Shown here piece by piece: positions 25,001 through 32,829 of a stretch of 64,000 nucleotides of DNA (position 1 is its first letter; each line of letters opens with the position of its first letter). A model generated the notes under the pieces. That model worked only from the letters and a program-made list of their open reading frames with translations, ran no database searches and was not told where the DNA came from. The stretch comes from Butyrivibrio fibrisolvens. Lineage in GTDB: Bacteria > Bacillota > Clostridia > Lachnospirales > Lachnospiraceae. The stretch covers positions 372,001-436,000 of the forward strand of contig NZ_CP065800.1 in assembly GCF_023206215.1 (NCBI RefSeq). The letters are read 5' to 3'. The position numbers and the translations under genes are program-made.

Positions 25001-25431
25001 TCATCAAGTACAAAGAGGTTCTCAGGGATTCCCTTACCGGCAAAAGACATCCAGCGCTCTGCATGTCTTGTGTGATCCTGAGGACAGTCTGCTACAAAAC
25101 CATCGCAGAAATACGTATCCTTGACATCATTATAGAATTCAAGCACTACATAGCTTGTAAAAAAGCCGTCATGACGAAGGAACTTCTCCTGGTTGTTGGA
25201 GGCCCAGTAGCCATACAGATACTTCTCTACATTTCTTGCAGAATGCTTGTCTGCAGCCTTATTGAAGATTCCTTTCTTCTTGCCTGTAAGGACCATCATA
25301 ACTGCATCTATGATCTGGGATTTACCGGCCTGATTGGCTCCTGACAAAAGGGTCACATCACCTATCGGAAGGAGCGTAGGCTCATCGAACTTACCCCAGT
25401 TATATACATAAACCTTATTAAGTCTTATCAT
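22063..25431 (-). CDS. jetC: SMC-like ATPase JetC (MukB/MksB type)
   Basis: Large DNA-loading ATPase of a MukBEF-like complex. Walker A GANQAGKS is at residues 31-38. Long Glu/Lys/Gln-rich coiled coils flank a central hinge region with a non-coiled part around residues 480-600. Near the C-terminus come a signature-like SGSGIQTP and Walker B/D-loop VVILDEAFNKMD. At 1122 aa it matches JetC of Wadjet systems. The gene order jetA-jetB-jetC on one strand, with 74 bp between jetB and jetC, indicates one complex. In Wadjet, JetABC extrudes DNA and JetD cuts plasmids; JetD was not found here, so the role could be chromosome handling instead. Confidence 0.9.
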   Translation of the reverse strand: MIRLNKVYVYNWGKFDEPTLLPIGDVTLLSGANQAGKSQIIDAVMMVLTGKKKGIFNKAADKHSARNVEKYLYGYWASNNQEKFLRHDGFFTSYVVLEFYNDVKDTYFCDGFVADCPQDHTRHAERWMSFAGKGIPENLFVLDDMALNISELKRFLATYVGEENYHFYTDTEYSKYIMAAYGQIRSEYISLLKAAVSCSIGENLNIGSFITDSICSVNESVDLTSIRSTIHDYYDLRDKAQSSRRKLEKLEKISEAYNVYHEDAVLVKTLDYAILRDEQKILEKSCEDSQNLIEQLTMDISQAKAMNETRKDKQNRLQDKIGHVHEELGKSDTEQIKKNLESKRQAVDEKRKGYLDNLQSVHQAITSRAGSWLMLLMEAENAGFNCDDEYKEILKNAQNIKIEDLSSYPEKEVDDKIGSLYQELSAFHAGLKARSLEVRNKVKEQEDKIEALKSNQKQYPKETLKLKELLEKELSKKFGKDVEIPIFADLLEVKDASWQAAIEGYLDNQRFDLLVPEEYYDEALKIYRASKDALRAYKSGLVDTRRIRENWTGSAEEGSLAQELLTDNDDARLYADYKLGFIIKVDNTEDLYKHKCSITKDLLIYKGFVTRGKQTSQTFYIGKSAIEQQAKEAADELARLAEEKDALMASMSVTRTDKVEKCLVDRDFFDNAVSHADDINALEEESLELLRQIGSVDTTRDEELHNELRGLSARLEEVTEQIRLSSIECGRAENKIESEQRKLAIAKDEIATLESQAVDGSRFSMDWRMNVGDPWIREDSGQNRRGSLKKIRDAHNRMRQETLDASTRHFALVRRLRTAYNQEEIAGFDPERTFDNEEYETEYKRLSESGFTTFEDEIDKAAQKATNEFKVEFIGKLKSNIQKAQEQIDAVNEVLASKWFGNVKYKLIHEKAKGYERFYDMFMDPNLVKVDPDLPGYGGISIFSGFFEEAHKDELDELLQLIMDEKNLTTEQRLSREKKLEMYTDYRTYLRLDLCSIDHSGSSKYMSDVIRDESGSGIQTPYYIVMFAAIAQKVRAAQGENTLRVVILDEAFNKMDESKIAASIELLKSFDLQPIFCCVPEKVKVIAPKADITNIVMMYTDKSSYVEHFLDNEALTRIVETA

Positions 25432-25457
25432 TAAAATCTCCCATCATAATTAGCTTT

Positions 25458-25478
25458 TTGAAAATGTCCCATTTTCAA
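25458..25478. promoter_or_regulatory. Small hairpin in jetB-jetC gap
   Basis: TTGAAAATG-TCC-CATTTTCAA is a perfect 9-bp-arm hairpin between the two genes. It resembles the hairpin upstream of pfkA (2727-2751). It could adjust the jetC:jetB ratio by mRNA stability; this is inference. Confidence 0.35.
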
Positions 25479-25515
25479 TTCATTGCTATAGCTAAGTATT
25501 ATCGTATGTACCATG

Positions 25516-26241
25516 TTATGCTTCCTTGTCTTCTTCCATCTCATCCCTAAGCTCCAAGAGTTCTGTAACCTTGGCTGCAGATACCAGATGGAGTATAGCA
25601 GGAGTTATACGGAACATGGTCTGTGGGTCTCTCCATTCGCCCTTGCCTTTTTCAATGATATGAAAATTAACAAATGTCTTGAAGTCATTGGCCATCTGCT
25701 GTTTGTTGGAGGTTATGTCAACTTTGACATTGTCCTTTAGAAACTGAACCACTTCGCCAACATCAGATGTGATCTGATCTCCCGTAGACGGATCGCTGTA
25801 TTTCTTCTGATATATACATCTAAGAGCAAGAGCTATCCTTGTAGTATTGAGATTAAAATGAAACCTTGCTGTGTCAGACTCACTCTGAAGTGCAAAAAGG
25901 CCATTGTCCTTGTCATGCACAAGTTCAAAACCGCCCATTTCAAAATACAGATATAACAGGTCGAAATTGGACTCGATAAAGATATAATCGCCGTTTCTGG
26001 ATAAGAGTCCTGTCTCTGTGTCATAATCCATCTGAAGGATATATGTTCCTGACAAAAGAAGTCTTACTACCCTCTTAAAATAGTCCTGATCATATCTTCT
26101 GAGTCTGTTATAAAGGCCTGTAACCGTGCGATCTGCATTGTCTTCAAAATCGCTCTCTCTTGTACCCTGACGACTTTGAGGTACGTCGAATTCTAACTGG
26201 TCATCATTTTCATATAAATCATTGTTATAATAGTCACTCAT
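25516..26241 (-). CDS. jetB: MukE-like subunit JetB (DUF4194 type)
   Basis: A 241-residue winged-helix protein whose place, size and sequence fit the KITE-type subunit of Wadjet/MksBEF. The acidic N-terminus is followed by LYNRLRRYDQDYFKRVVRLLL, a segment with FIESNFDLLYLYFEMGG, then LNTTRIALALRCIYQKK and a C-terminal helix ending LELRDEMEEDKEA. Its ATG overlaps the jetA stop by one base, so the two are translationally coupled. Function is inferred from neighbours: it would bind the JetA kleisin and DNA. Confidence 0.85.
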   Translation of the reverse strand: MSDYYNNDLYENDDQLEFDVPQSRQGTRESDFEDNADRTVTGLYNRLRRYDQDYFKRVVRLLLSGTYILQMDYDTETGLLSRNGDYIFIESNFDLLYLYFEMGGFELVHDKDNGLFALQSESDTARFHFNLNTTRIALALRCIYQKKYSDPSTGDQITSDVGEVVQFLKDNVKVDITSNKQQMANDFKTFVNFHIIEKGKGEWRDPQTMFRITPAILHLVSAAKVTELLELRDEMEEDKEA

Positions 26242-27698
26242 TAAGAATCAGCTCCGCTTTCTTTAATCGTAAATGTCATATCAGGTACACTGTATGATCC
26301 GGCTTCAATGTGTCTTCCTGACTTTTGTACCTTGTATTCACCATTGGAGAATCCATACAGTGAAGCCATGATAAGAAGTGTATAATCATCCTCCGTAAAG
26401 TTATCTGTCTCCCTGATGATCTCACTTGTCTCCATTCGCTTTCTGCCATGCATTTTGTCTTTGACATAGCTTCTTGCATCAGCCATGGTATAACCACCAA
26501 AGCTCCTTTTAAGGAAGTCTCTGGTTCTCTTCTCATCCTTTTCATGGTGAGGGCGTAGTAGCATCTTGGTTTCTTCATTTTTCTCAGGTCTGTATGTATC
26601 GGTTCTAAGAGACTTCTCATCGATAAAGGTGGACTGAACCGCACCAAGACCCGACTGTACCTTCATGGAATATGCCTTGTTCTCTTCCATTCCCTTCATG
26701 ATACGGACAATCTTATTAACAATAGAATTGTCACTTCTAAGGTTGTGGATGACAGCCTGTGTAAAACGCCTGTTATAATCAGCATTCCTGTCAGTGATCA
26801 TATCAATCTTGTTATCTGCTTCCGAGAAGGTTCTATAGATGATATCGATACGCCTTCTGATCTCGAGGATCCTCTCATCTTCATCAAGTCCTGACATCTC
26901 AGCCGAGGTATCAGTCTGCGCCATCTGACGGATAAGGTCAGGATCTTTGTCCAGTTCTCTTACGAACCTTAAGATATCGCCTCCGTAGAGGGCTATGGAA
27001 TCACTGGTCTTCAAGGGATGATAATAAGCATCTATGACGCTCTGCTCACCGCCTTCCTTGAATCTCTTCTCAAGCATATCTCTGACATTCTCATCATCAG
27101 CATGCTCTCTGTAATACTTACCGATGTAATAGTATAGGTTCCTGAAAGTCTTGGACAGATCTCCGGCATTGTCTGATGCCACCTTTAATGCTCTGGACAT
27201 AGTACGGGCGCGCCTTGTACCACTTTCTTCACCTGCCATACTAAGAACAGCATAGGTTGAGAATACATCACAGTCTGCAAGTTCTGCCCTGGGTCTTGTC
27301 TCTCTATAGAGATATTCCAGCATATCCGATGCATAATCAGGCATAACTATGTCACGCTCAAATCCCTGTTTGGAATCTTCTTCGCACAGCCAGCCCTTTC
27401 GTATGAGCTTGCCTAAAAGGAAAGAGGCTTTACCGGGCAAAGTTTTAAAAAGTTCCGCATCTATGACTTCTCCCTCTTCTACATCTTCTGACAGATCAGC
27501 ACTTGCGATACTGTTCTCAAGCGATATAAGTATCTGTTCTCTAAGATCCTTTTTGCTGATGGCAAGTTCATCTTCAAATGCATCACGCACAACAAAAAGA
27601 GCTGCAAGATACAGCTCTCTGTTAGGTGATGATAATATACTGAAAAAATCCCCGGGAACAGTTGCAAAAAATGCTCCCGATAACCCTTTATAATCCAT
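26241..27698 (-). CDS. jetA: Kleisin-like subunit JetA (DUF5716 type)
   Basis: The N-terminus GAFFATVPGDFFSILSSPNRELYLAAL and the winged-helix-like region to about residue 150 are typical of the Wadjet JetA family of Firmicutes. The middle is helical (RRRIDIIYRTFSEADNKIDMI) and the C-terminus carries a second compact domain. At 485 aa the length fits. It would bridge the JetC heads, like MukF. AGAGG precedes the start. It is first in the jetABC series and begins 33 bp after the stop of the secreted transglutaminase-like protein, which is probably an unrelated neighbour read in the same direction. Confidence 0.85.
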   Translation of the reverse strand: MDYKGLSGAFFATVPGDFFSILSSPNRELYLAALFVVRDAFEDELAISKKDLREQILISLENSIASADLSEDVEEGEVIDAELFKTLPGKASFLLGKLIRKGWLCEEDSKQGFERDIVMPDYASDMLEYLYRETRPRAELADCDVFSTYAVLSMAGEESGTRRARTMSRALKVASDNAGDLSKTFRNLYYYIGKYYREHADDENVRDMLEKRFKEGGEQSVIDAYYHPLKTSDSIALYGGDILRFVRELDKDPDLIRQMAQTDTSAEMSGLDEDERILEIRRRIDIIYRTFSEADNKIDMITDRNADYNRRFTQAVIHNLRSDNSIVNKIVRIMKGMEENKAYSMKVQSGLGAVQSTFIDEKSLRTDTYRPEKNEETKMLLRPHHEKDEKRTRDFLKRSFGGYTMADARSYVKDKMHGRKRMETSEIIRETDNFTEDDYTLLIMASLYGFSNGEYKVQKSGRHIEAGSYSVPDMTFTIKESGADS

Positions 27699-27730
27699 TC
27701 AAAACCTCTTATTAAACTACCTGTCAAATA

Positions 27731-28591
27731 TCATCTGTGAATATAAATATATTTGTAGGCTACGTAATAGTCATCTTCCCAATGATCTGCAGACATCTGC
27801 TGTGGTGTTATAAGGAAATAGTTGTAGCGGACAGGAATGCCATATTCTCCCATATCATCCCATGTGACATCAATTGCATATGTCACTCCGCCTATAATAA
27901 CTTCATTCCAGGCATGCAGTCCTGATTGCAGACCGTTAGTGCCGTATCCTGTAACAATCTTGGATTCTATTCCCACAATATGCATGAACAGGTCAAAAAG
28001 CTCTGCATATCCCTGGCATACTGCGGTCCCTTCAGATATTGCATTAAGATAGCTATACTTAGAGTAAGTGTAGTCGTATGTAAGATTGTAACACATCCAG
28101 TCATGTATAGCCAGAACCTTATCCATCTCGCTCATGGAGCTGTTTGTAATACTATCTGCTACGTTGCAGGCATCAAGAACACCCTGGATCCTGACGTCTG
28201 TAGAGTATACCTGACGTCCTTCAAGATATCCGTTGTTCTTGTAATGCATAAGGAGTGCATATGGATCTGTTCCTACTGCTGCAGCAACATCAGGGTTCTC
28301 TGCTGCATAACGGGCTGCATCAAAGTTCTCAACTGTAAGAATAGAACGTCTGTCCACCATTGCAAGGCGGCCTTCCCCAAAGCCGTTGTTGACATAATGG
28401 GACCAGAGCTTGTTTTTATCATAACCATAAGCCTGATACAGATCTGGATACATATCTGCATAGGAATAATATCCGAATCCTTCGGGATTCTCAAACAGGA
28501 TGTACTCACCTGCATGAGAAGTAAATGATGCAAAGCTGCTGCAAATAACTACTGCCGCAAGCGCTGCTGCTACTTTTCTGAAAATCTTCAT
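27731..28591 (-). CDS. Secreted transglutaminase-like protein with two short repeats
   Basis: Signal peptide MKIFRKVAAALAAVVICSSFA is cleaved near SHAG. Residues 40-130 hold two repeats ending HYVNNGFGEGR and HYKNNGYLEGR, a pattern seen in extracellular proteins of Lachnospiraceae. A transglutaminase/protease-like core follows, with Cys in GTAVCQGYAELF, His in GLHAWNEV and Asp in AIDVTWDD, so the catalytic triad is complete. It probably acts on peptides or peptidoglycan outside the cell; the substrate is unknown. GAGGTG precedes the start. Nothing in it suggests a link to the jet genes downstream. Confidence 0.85.
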   Translation of the reverse strand: MKIFRKVAAALAAVVICSSFASFTSHAGEYILFENPEGFGYYSYADMYPDLYQAYGYDKNKLWSHYVNNGFGEGRLAMVDRRSILTVENFDAARYAAENPDVAAAVGTDPYALLMHYKNNGYLEGRQVYSTDVRIQGVLDACNVADSITNSSMSEMDKVLAIHDWMCYNLTYDYTYSKYSYLNAISEGTAVCQGYAELFDLFMHIVGIESKIVTGYGTNGLQSGLHAWNEVIIGGVTYAIDVTWDDMGEYGIPVRYNYFLITPQQMSADHWEDDYYVAYKYIYIHR

Positions 28592-28741
28592 ACAAAATTC
28601 ACCTCATAAAACTTTATTACACCAAAAATCTATTTGGCACTACTACATTATATCGGATTATTTTTTATTTTTCGAACATTTTTGTAATGACATTTTTGGT
28701 GCCTATGTAGTATACCATATAGAAGCGAATCTGCAATTTAT

Positions 28742-29020
28742 TCAATTTTCGATGTCGAGTACATGCTCCATGTACTTTAGTTTTTTTCTGATTTCTTCTT
28801 TTTTTACTTCTTTATTGCCTATGCCGGAACACAGGCCATTACTGCTCTGCAGCGAGGAAGTTTGGGCTTTCGTAAGATTGTTTTGCTCTGCAGGAGTTTT
28901 GCTTTTCGTATAGTTGTTTTGCCCTGCAGGATTTTCTGCTTGGTCAGTTTCAGGATTAAAGGTCTGTGTTTCGTCACTATCTATGCTGAATGTTTCAGTT
29001 CTATCATTATCAGAAATCAT
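28742..29020 (-). CDS. Small low-complexity protein (92 aa)
   Basis: Starts MISDNDRTETFS with GGAGG six bases upstream; in-frame codons further up lie inside a hairpin. The product is Asn/Thr/Gln-rich with an imperfect duplication (AGQNNYTKSKTP then AEQNNLTKAQTS) and a basic C-terminal helix (KKEEIRKKLKYMEHVLDI). No family was recognised, and it is probably mostly disordered. It follows the kinase cluster on the same strand, separated by the palindrome at 29041-29114. It could be a kinase substrate because it is Thr/Ser-rich, but that is only inference. Confidence 0.5.
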   Translation of the reverse strand: MISDNDRTETFSIDSDETQTFNPETDQAENPAGQNNYTKSKTPAEQNNLTKAQTSSLQSSNGLCSGIGNKEVKKEEIRKKLKYMEHVLDIEN

Positions 29021-29040
29021 ATCCATCCTCCACGCCTTTG

Positions 29041-29114
29041 GACTTCCCACTTGGACAATGCAGTATCACCACAGCAAAACCCGTGGTGATACTGCATCAT
29101 CCAAGTGGGAAGTC
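29041..29114. repeat. Long hairpin with CTTCCCACTTGG ends
   Basis: GACTTCCCACTTGGA and TGCAGTATCACCAC on the left pair with GTGGTGATACTGCA and TCCAAGTGGGAAGTC on the right, interrupted only by a small bulge. There is no T-run. The same CTTCCCAC..GTGGGAAG ends occur at 47038-47083 and similar ones bound the palindrome at 4314. It lies between two small genes of the kinase cluster. Confidence 0.65.
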
Positions 29115-29123
29115 TGCAAATTA

Positions 29124-29282
29124 TTAGCTAAAGTCATATTTTTTCATAAGCTGCTTTTTTATAATTCTGCGTCTTATAGAAAAATAGGTGATACCGATCA
29201 TAAGTGCTATAGCAGCTATCGCCATGATAGCTATCCCTCCGTAAAAAAAGAGTTCACCATTTGTCATATCACTAAGGTTCAT
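29124..29282 (-). CDS. Single-span small membrane protein (52 aa)
   Basis: A short gene reading MNLSDMTNGELFFYGG, then one hydrophobic helix (IAIMAIAAIALMIGITYF) and a basic tail (RRRIIKKQLMKKYDFS), so the tail should face the cytosol. AAGGAG lies 10 bases before the ATG. It starts 57 bp after the kinase stop on the same strand, so it is probably the last member of that transcript. No family is known to me; it could be a membrane anchor or modulator of the kinase. Confidence 0.6.
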   Translation of the reverse strand: MNLSDMTNGELFFYGGIAIMAIAAIALMIGITYFSIRRRIIKKQLMKKYDFS

Positions 29283-29339
29283 AATCTTATTACTCCTTCA
29301 CCAAAAGCTCCAACCAGACTTATTTCCATATATAGAATC

Positions 29340-31253
29340 TCATTGTAACCAGCCAAGCGCATACAGCTCTTCGATATCATCCTCAAGGCGCTGCATTTCG
29401 TCATCACTGTCGCCTGATACTTTGACTTTGTCATATATGGTTTTGGCCTTTTCGTAGTATTCAAGGACTTTAGAATAGTCTCTTTCGTCTTCTAAAAGCG
29501 AACCTTGAATGATCATGCAGTACTCAGCCTGTCTCATGGGGATTCTGTAATCTTCAGGATACAGGTCTGCTGCCAGAGTCATTATTTCCAGAGCTTTATC
29601 AGTTTCTCCGTTCATGTTTTTTATATAAGACAGGTTTATATAATCAGAAACGATAGCCTGTGAATGATCCATAAGATATGTATAACATTCATCGGCTTTT
29701 GAGAGCCACTTAGCAGAGTCTTCCACACTGCTTTTTTCCAGATACTTAAGACATATCTGTGCGTTCTCTCTCATAACTCTTATGGTCCATTTGCCGGTCA
29801 CACGCTTAAATACATCAGTCAGTATAAGGTCTGCATTGTCATAATCATCAAGCTCTGCATATGCTCTTGCACATAATATTCCTGCCCTTGCAATTATATC
29901 TTCATCACTTGATAGCTTTAGCACCTTAAGGTAATCATCTATTGCGTCATTGTAGTTTTGATCAGCGCCTGCAATCTCGCCTCTTACAAGGTACAGGCCG
30001 GCGTCATCGAGGCCTTTGTTTATCGCCTCTTCCAGAACCTTCCTAGCCTTATCGGTATCTCCTGATCTTGCATATGCTATTGCAAGATCCCTGTAATTAT
30101 CAGGATCCGATCCATCTGTTTCTATCGCCTCTTCATAGAGCTTTATTGCACTTTCATAGTCTTCCAGATCAAAATATGAACTTGCCGCAAGATACAGAAT
30201 AGTTCCCTTTTCCTGGCTATTATTCTCTAAAATCCTGGTATAGCTTGTATTATTAAGTAAAGAAAATGCACCTTCTATTATCTCATCTTCAGACATGGTT
30301 TCTGCATTATCTATAAGCATGTCATATTCTCGTCCAAATGCCTCTTCACGCCTTATAAGTCCGCCTTTTACAGTCATATATACACCGGATGCAAATATTA
30401 TCAGGCAAATGAGTGTATATACTGTCTGCAATCTTCCAAGCCTTTTGTATCTTCTGTCACGAAACTTCATGGTATCAAGACTTTTGTACATATCAGAAGC
30501 AGACTGGAATCTTTTTGAAGGATCTTTTTCCAGAGCCTTGTCTATGATATCTGTAAGAAGTCCGGAATAAGGAGTACTCTCATCCCATAGAGGAAGTCCT
30601 GATTCCATCTGTTTTAGGGCATTCTTACGGCTCATCAGCTGATAGAAGCTTGCACCTAGACTGAATATATCGGTTCTTACATCTGCAACTGCTCCCAAAA
30701 CCTTTCCGGATGATATGCCGCCGAGCTGCTCCGGTGCCGCATAGTTTCTTGAATATCCTGTTGTCATCTGATGATCAGGATCATTAAGTGATATATTGAA
30801 ATCTATCAGGCATATATTTCCATCAGCACTAATCATGATATTGGAAGGTTTTATATCACTATGAATGATTGTAGGATTTTGTGAATGGAGATAATGGAGA
30901 GCCAAGCATAAATCTTTGAGCCACTTGATCGTCTGAGGCTCGTCAAATCGTACCCCTGCCTTTATGTACTCCATCATGGTATTACCATCGATATAGTCCA
31001 TGACAGTATACACTTCTGTGTCCATCTGAATGAAATCATATACCTGAGGCAGATTTGAATGTTTGATATTTTTAAGGATATCGGCTTCTTTACGTTCATT
31101 GATCCTGCCGACATAGTTGTCCTTTATGCGCTTTATTACAACGTGTTTACGGAGATTTTTGTGCCAGGCTTTGAAGACCTGACCGGAGCCGCCCTCACCT
31201 ATCGGCTCTTCAACTTCATACACACCGTTTATTATCTGCCCGATCTTCAGCAT
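29340..31253 (-). CDS. Membrane Ser/Thr protein kinase with C-terminal TPR repeats
   Basis: Residues 10-265 form a PknB-like kinase: glycine loop GEGGSGQVF, Lys41 in VVIKRI, and a catalytic loop HSDIKPSN in which Asp133 is present but the Arg of HRD is Ser. The metal-binding DFG reads DFN (151-153). APEQ ends the activation segment. One transmembrane helix (about 276-297) leads to a TPR region (repeats such as YYLAAS.FDLEDYESAIKLYEEAI and DPDNYRDLAIAYARSGDTDKA), which would be extracellular. It is followed by the small membrane protein and preceded by an FHA gene that could read its phosphothreonine output. Non-RD status suggests no activation-loop control. Confidence 0.92.
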   Translation of the reverse strand: MLKIGQIINGVYEVEEPIGEGGSGQVFKAWHKNLRKHVVIKRIKDNYVGRINERKEADILKNIKHSNLPQVYDFIQMDTEVYTVMDYIDGNTMMEYIKAGVRFDEPQTIKWLKDLCLALHYLHSQNPTIIHSDIKPSNIMISADGNICLIDFNISLNDPDHQMTTGYSRNYAAPEQLGGISSGKVLGAVADVRTDIFSLGASFYQLMSRKNALKQMESGLPLWDESTPYSGLLTDIIDKALEKDPSKRFQSASDMYKSLDTMKFRDRRYKRLGRLQTVYTLICLIIFASGVYMTVKGGLIRREEAFGREYDMLIDNAETMSEDEIIEGAFSLLNNTSYTRILENNSQEKGTILYLAASSYFDLEDYESAIKLYEEAIETDGSDPDNYRDLAIAYARSGDTDKARKVLEEAINKGLDDAGLYLVRGEIAGADQNYNDAIDDYLKVLKLSSDEDIIARAGILCARAYAELDDYDNADLILTDVFKRVTGKWTIRVMRENAQICLKYLEKSSVEDSAKWLSKADECYTYLMDHSQAIVSDYINLSYIKNMNGETDKALEIMTLAADLYPEDYRIPMRQAEYCMIIQGSLLEDERDYSKVLEYYEKAKTIYDKVKVSGDSDDEMQRLEDDIEELYALGWLQ

Positions 31254-31282
31254 ACTTAACCTCGTATCGAATACATAATTAC

Positions 31283-31774
31283 TTAAATCATATATTCAAT
31301 GATATAACTATAGTCTCCCATAACCACAGTCAGGCCATCGTCTGATTTAATGACTGTTCCTGCATCAGCTTCATTATACTGCTTTGTATCAACCTTTTTT
31401 ATAGAACTGTCTATTCTATGTGTACAAAAAACGGCAAGTGCTGTCTTATCACATACAACGCCTTTTTCACCACCGCCAAAAACAAGTACATCTCCATCTT
31501 TAAGCATAACAGGCTTGGTTCTTCCGCCTATTCCGGTTCCGACTTTCCTGCCTCTGCAAGTGGTTCCATTCTTGCCGTTTCTGTCAATATAGAACCAGTT
31601 GCCATCCATATTCTGAAAGCTCCCATGTCTGCGGCTTACTGTATGTACATTAAGGCATATATCAGGAACTACGTCTCCTGACTGTCTGCCAACTTCCCAT
31701 ATAGGACGTTCATCCAGCGTATATATGGATGTCTTTCCTTGTTCTATTACAAGGAGCTGATTATCTTCACTCAT
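31283..31774 (-). CDS. FHA-domain protein
   Basis: Phosphothreonine-binding adaptor. The FHA core spans about residues 20-105: WEVGRQSG (strand with the binding Arg), VSRRHGSF (conserved Ser-Arg-Arg-His), then RNGKNGT and LKDGDVLVFGG. The rest of the 163-residue protein is a short beta-rich extension with no known domain. It overlaps the upstream HTH gene by 8 bp and sits 29 bp before the kinase, so the three are co-translated or co-transcribed. Start at 31774 leaves six bases to GGAGG; the ATG three bases earlier is too close. Confidence 0.88.
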   Translation of the reverse strand: MSEDNQLLVIEQGKTSIYTLDERPIWEVGRQSGDVVPDICLNVHTVSRRHGSFQNMDGNWFYIDRNGKNGTTCRGRKVGTGIGGRTKPVMLKDGDVLVFGGGEKGVVCDKTALAVFCTHRIDSSIKKVDTKQYNEADAGTVIKSDDGLTVVMGDYSYIIEYMI

Positions 31775-32780
31775 CATTGTCCTCCGGTAATTCTGAAATA
31801 AAAGCTTCCACTTCCGGAATATTCAGCTTTCCAAGTATATTTCTTGCATATCTGCATAGTTCATCAGGATCATAAGTATCAAGGCTACTGTCCAGCATGT
31901 CATTAAGAAGTGCGTCATCCAATATGAACATCACAACGCTTTCAAATATGTTCTTGGCACACAATGGTTCCATGTGGGCAAGTTCAAGCATTTCATCTAT
32001 CTGATCATGATCCATGGACAGATGAAGGCCAAGAGATATTATCTTATTTCTGGTAGGATACCATTTGCCCTGTCTTATTGCTGAAACGCAGTGCCTTAGA
32101 GATGATGACCAGTTCTGACCTTCGGCAAGTTCGAATACGCTGTCAGCATATCCGCCGTAGTTCTGCTTGATACACATTTTCACATATGCATAAAACTTAT
32201 TATATGATTTGGAAAAAACAGATATGTTATCTGAAATAAACTTCTCAAACTCATCATCCGTTTCGATCTGAGAAACTCTCTGATCAAATAACACTGTTTC
32301 AGGATCATCGTCATCATCATTTGAACTGTTCGTGATATTATTCCTGATCCTGTCAAGAATATAAAGATATGCATTCAAAGCTTCTATTCCACGTTTTCTG
32401 GATAAAACATAGATACAGATGCAATCTTCGAGACTCTTTGAATATAATGCCGGATATCTTCCGTACCTTTGCAGAAGCTGATTCATCCTTTCAATATCAT
32501 ATCCTGCCACAAGCCCGATTCTCAAAAACGTCTCACGGTTTTTGGGTAGAGATCCCTTACACCATTTATCGACAGATACCCTGCTGACACCGACTGCTTC
32601 AGCAAGACCTTTCTTGGTTAGATTATTATCACCTATAATGGAAATAATCTTCGCAGCCCACATGTCCTGCTGAGTTTTGATCAATGGGAAAATACTTTTC
32701 CTCAGCTCATCTATATCTTCGCATCTGGCGATTTCATCTTTTATAAATATGGTTTCGTATTCTCTGTCTGAATCAGGCAT
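31767..32780 (-). CDS. HTH (XRE-like) protein of the kinase cluster
   Basis: A helix-turn-helix lies at about residues 50-80 (LTKKGLAEAVGVSRVSVDKWCKG), as in Cro/CI-type proteins. The rest is helical, with LLQRYGRYPALYSKSLEDC and a long C-terminal region of unknown fold, possibly a sensor or dimerisation part. AGAGG precedes the start. Overlap with the FHA gene points to a functional unit: the HTH protein may be the transcriptional output or a kinase substrate. A similar architecture (HTH plus large helical region) is common in Lachnospiraceae kinase loci, but I cannot name the family. Confidence 0.75.
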   Translation of the reverse strand: MPDSDREYETIFIKDEIARCEDIDELRKSIFPLIKTQQDMWAAKIISIIGDNNLTKKGLAEAVGVSRVSVDKWCKGSLPKNRETFLRIGLVAGYDIERMNQLLQRYGRYPALYSKSLEDCICIYVLSRKRGIEALNAYLYILDRIRNNITNSSNDDDDDPETVLFDQRVSQIETDDEFEKFISDNISVFSKSYNKFYAYVKMCIKQNYGGYADSVFELAEGQNWSSSLRHCVSAIRQGKWYPTRNKIISLGLHLSMDHDQIDEMLELAHMEPLCAKNIFESVVMFILDDALLNDMLDSSLDTYDPDELCRYARNILGKLNIPEVEAFISELPEDNDE

Positions 32781-32829
32781 TTAAATTATCATCCTCTGAA
32801 TTCTTAAGTTTCTGTGTTTAGTACATTTA

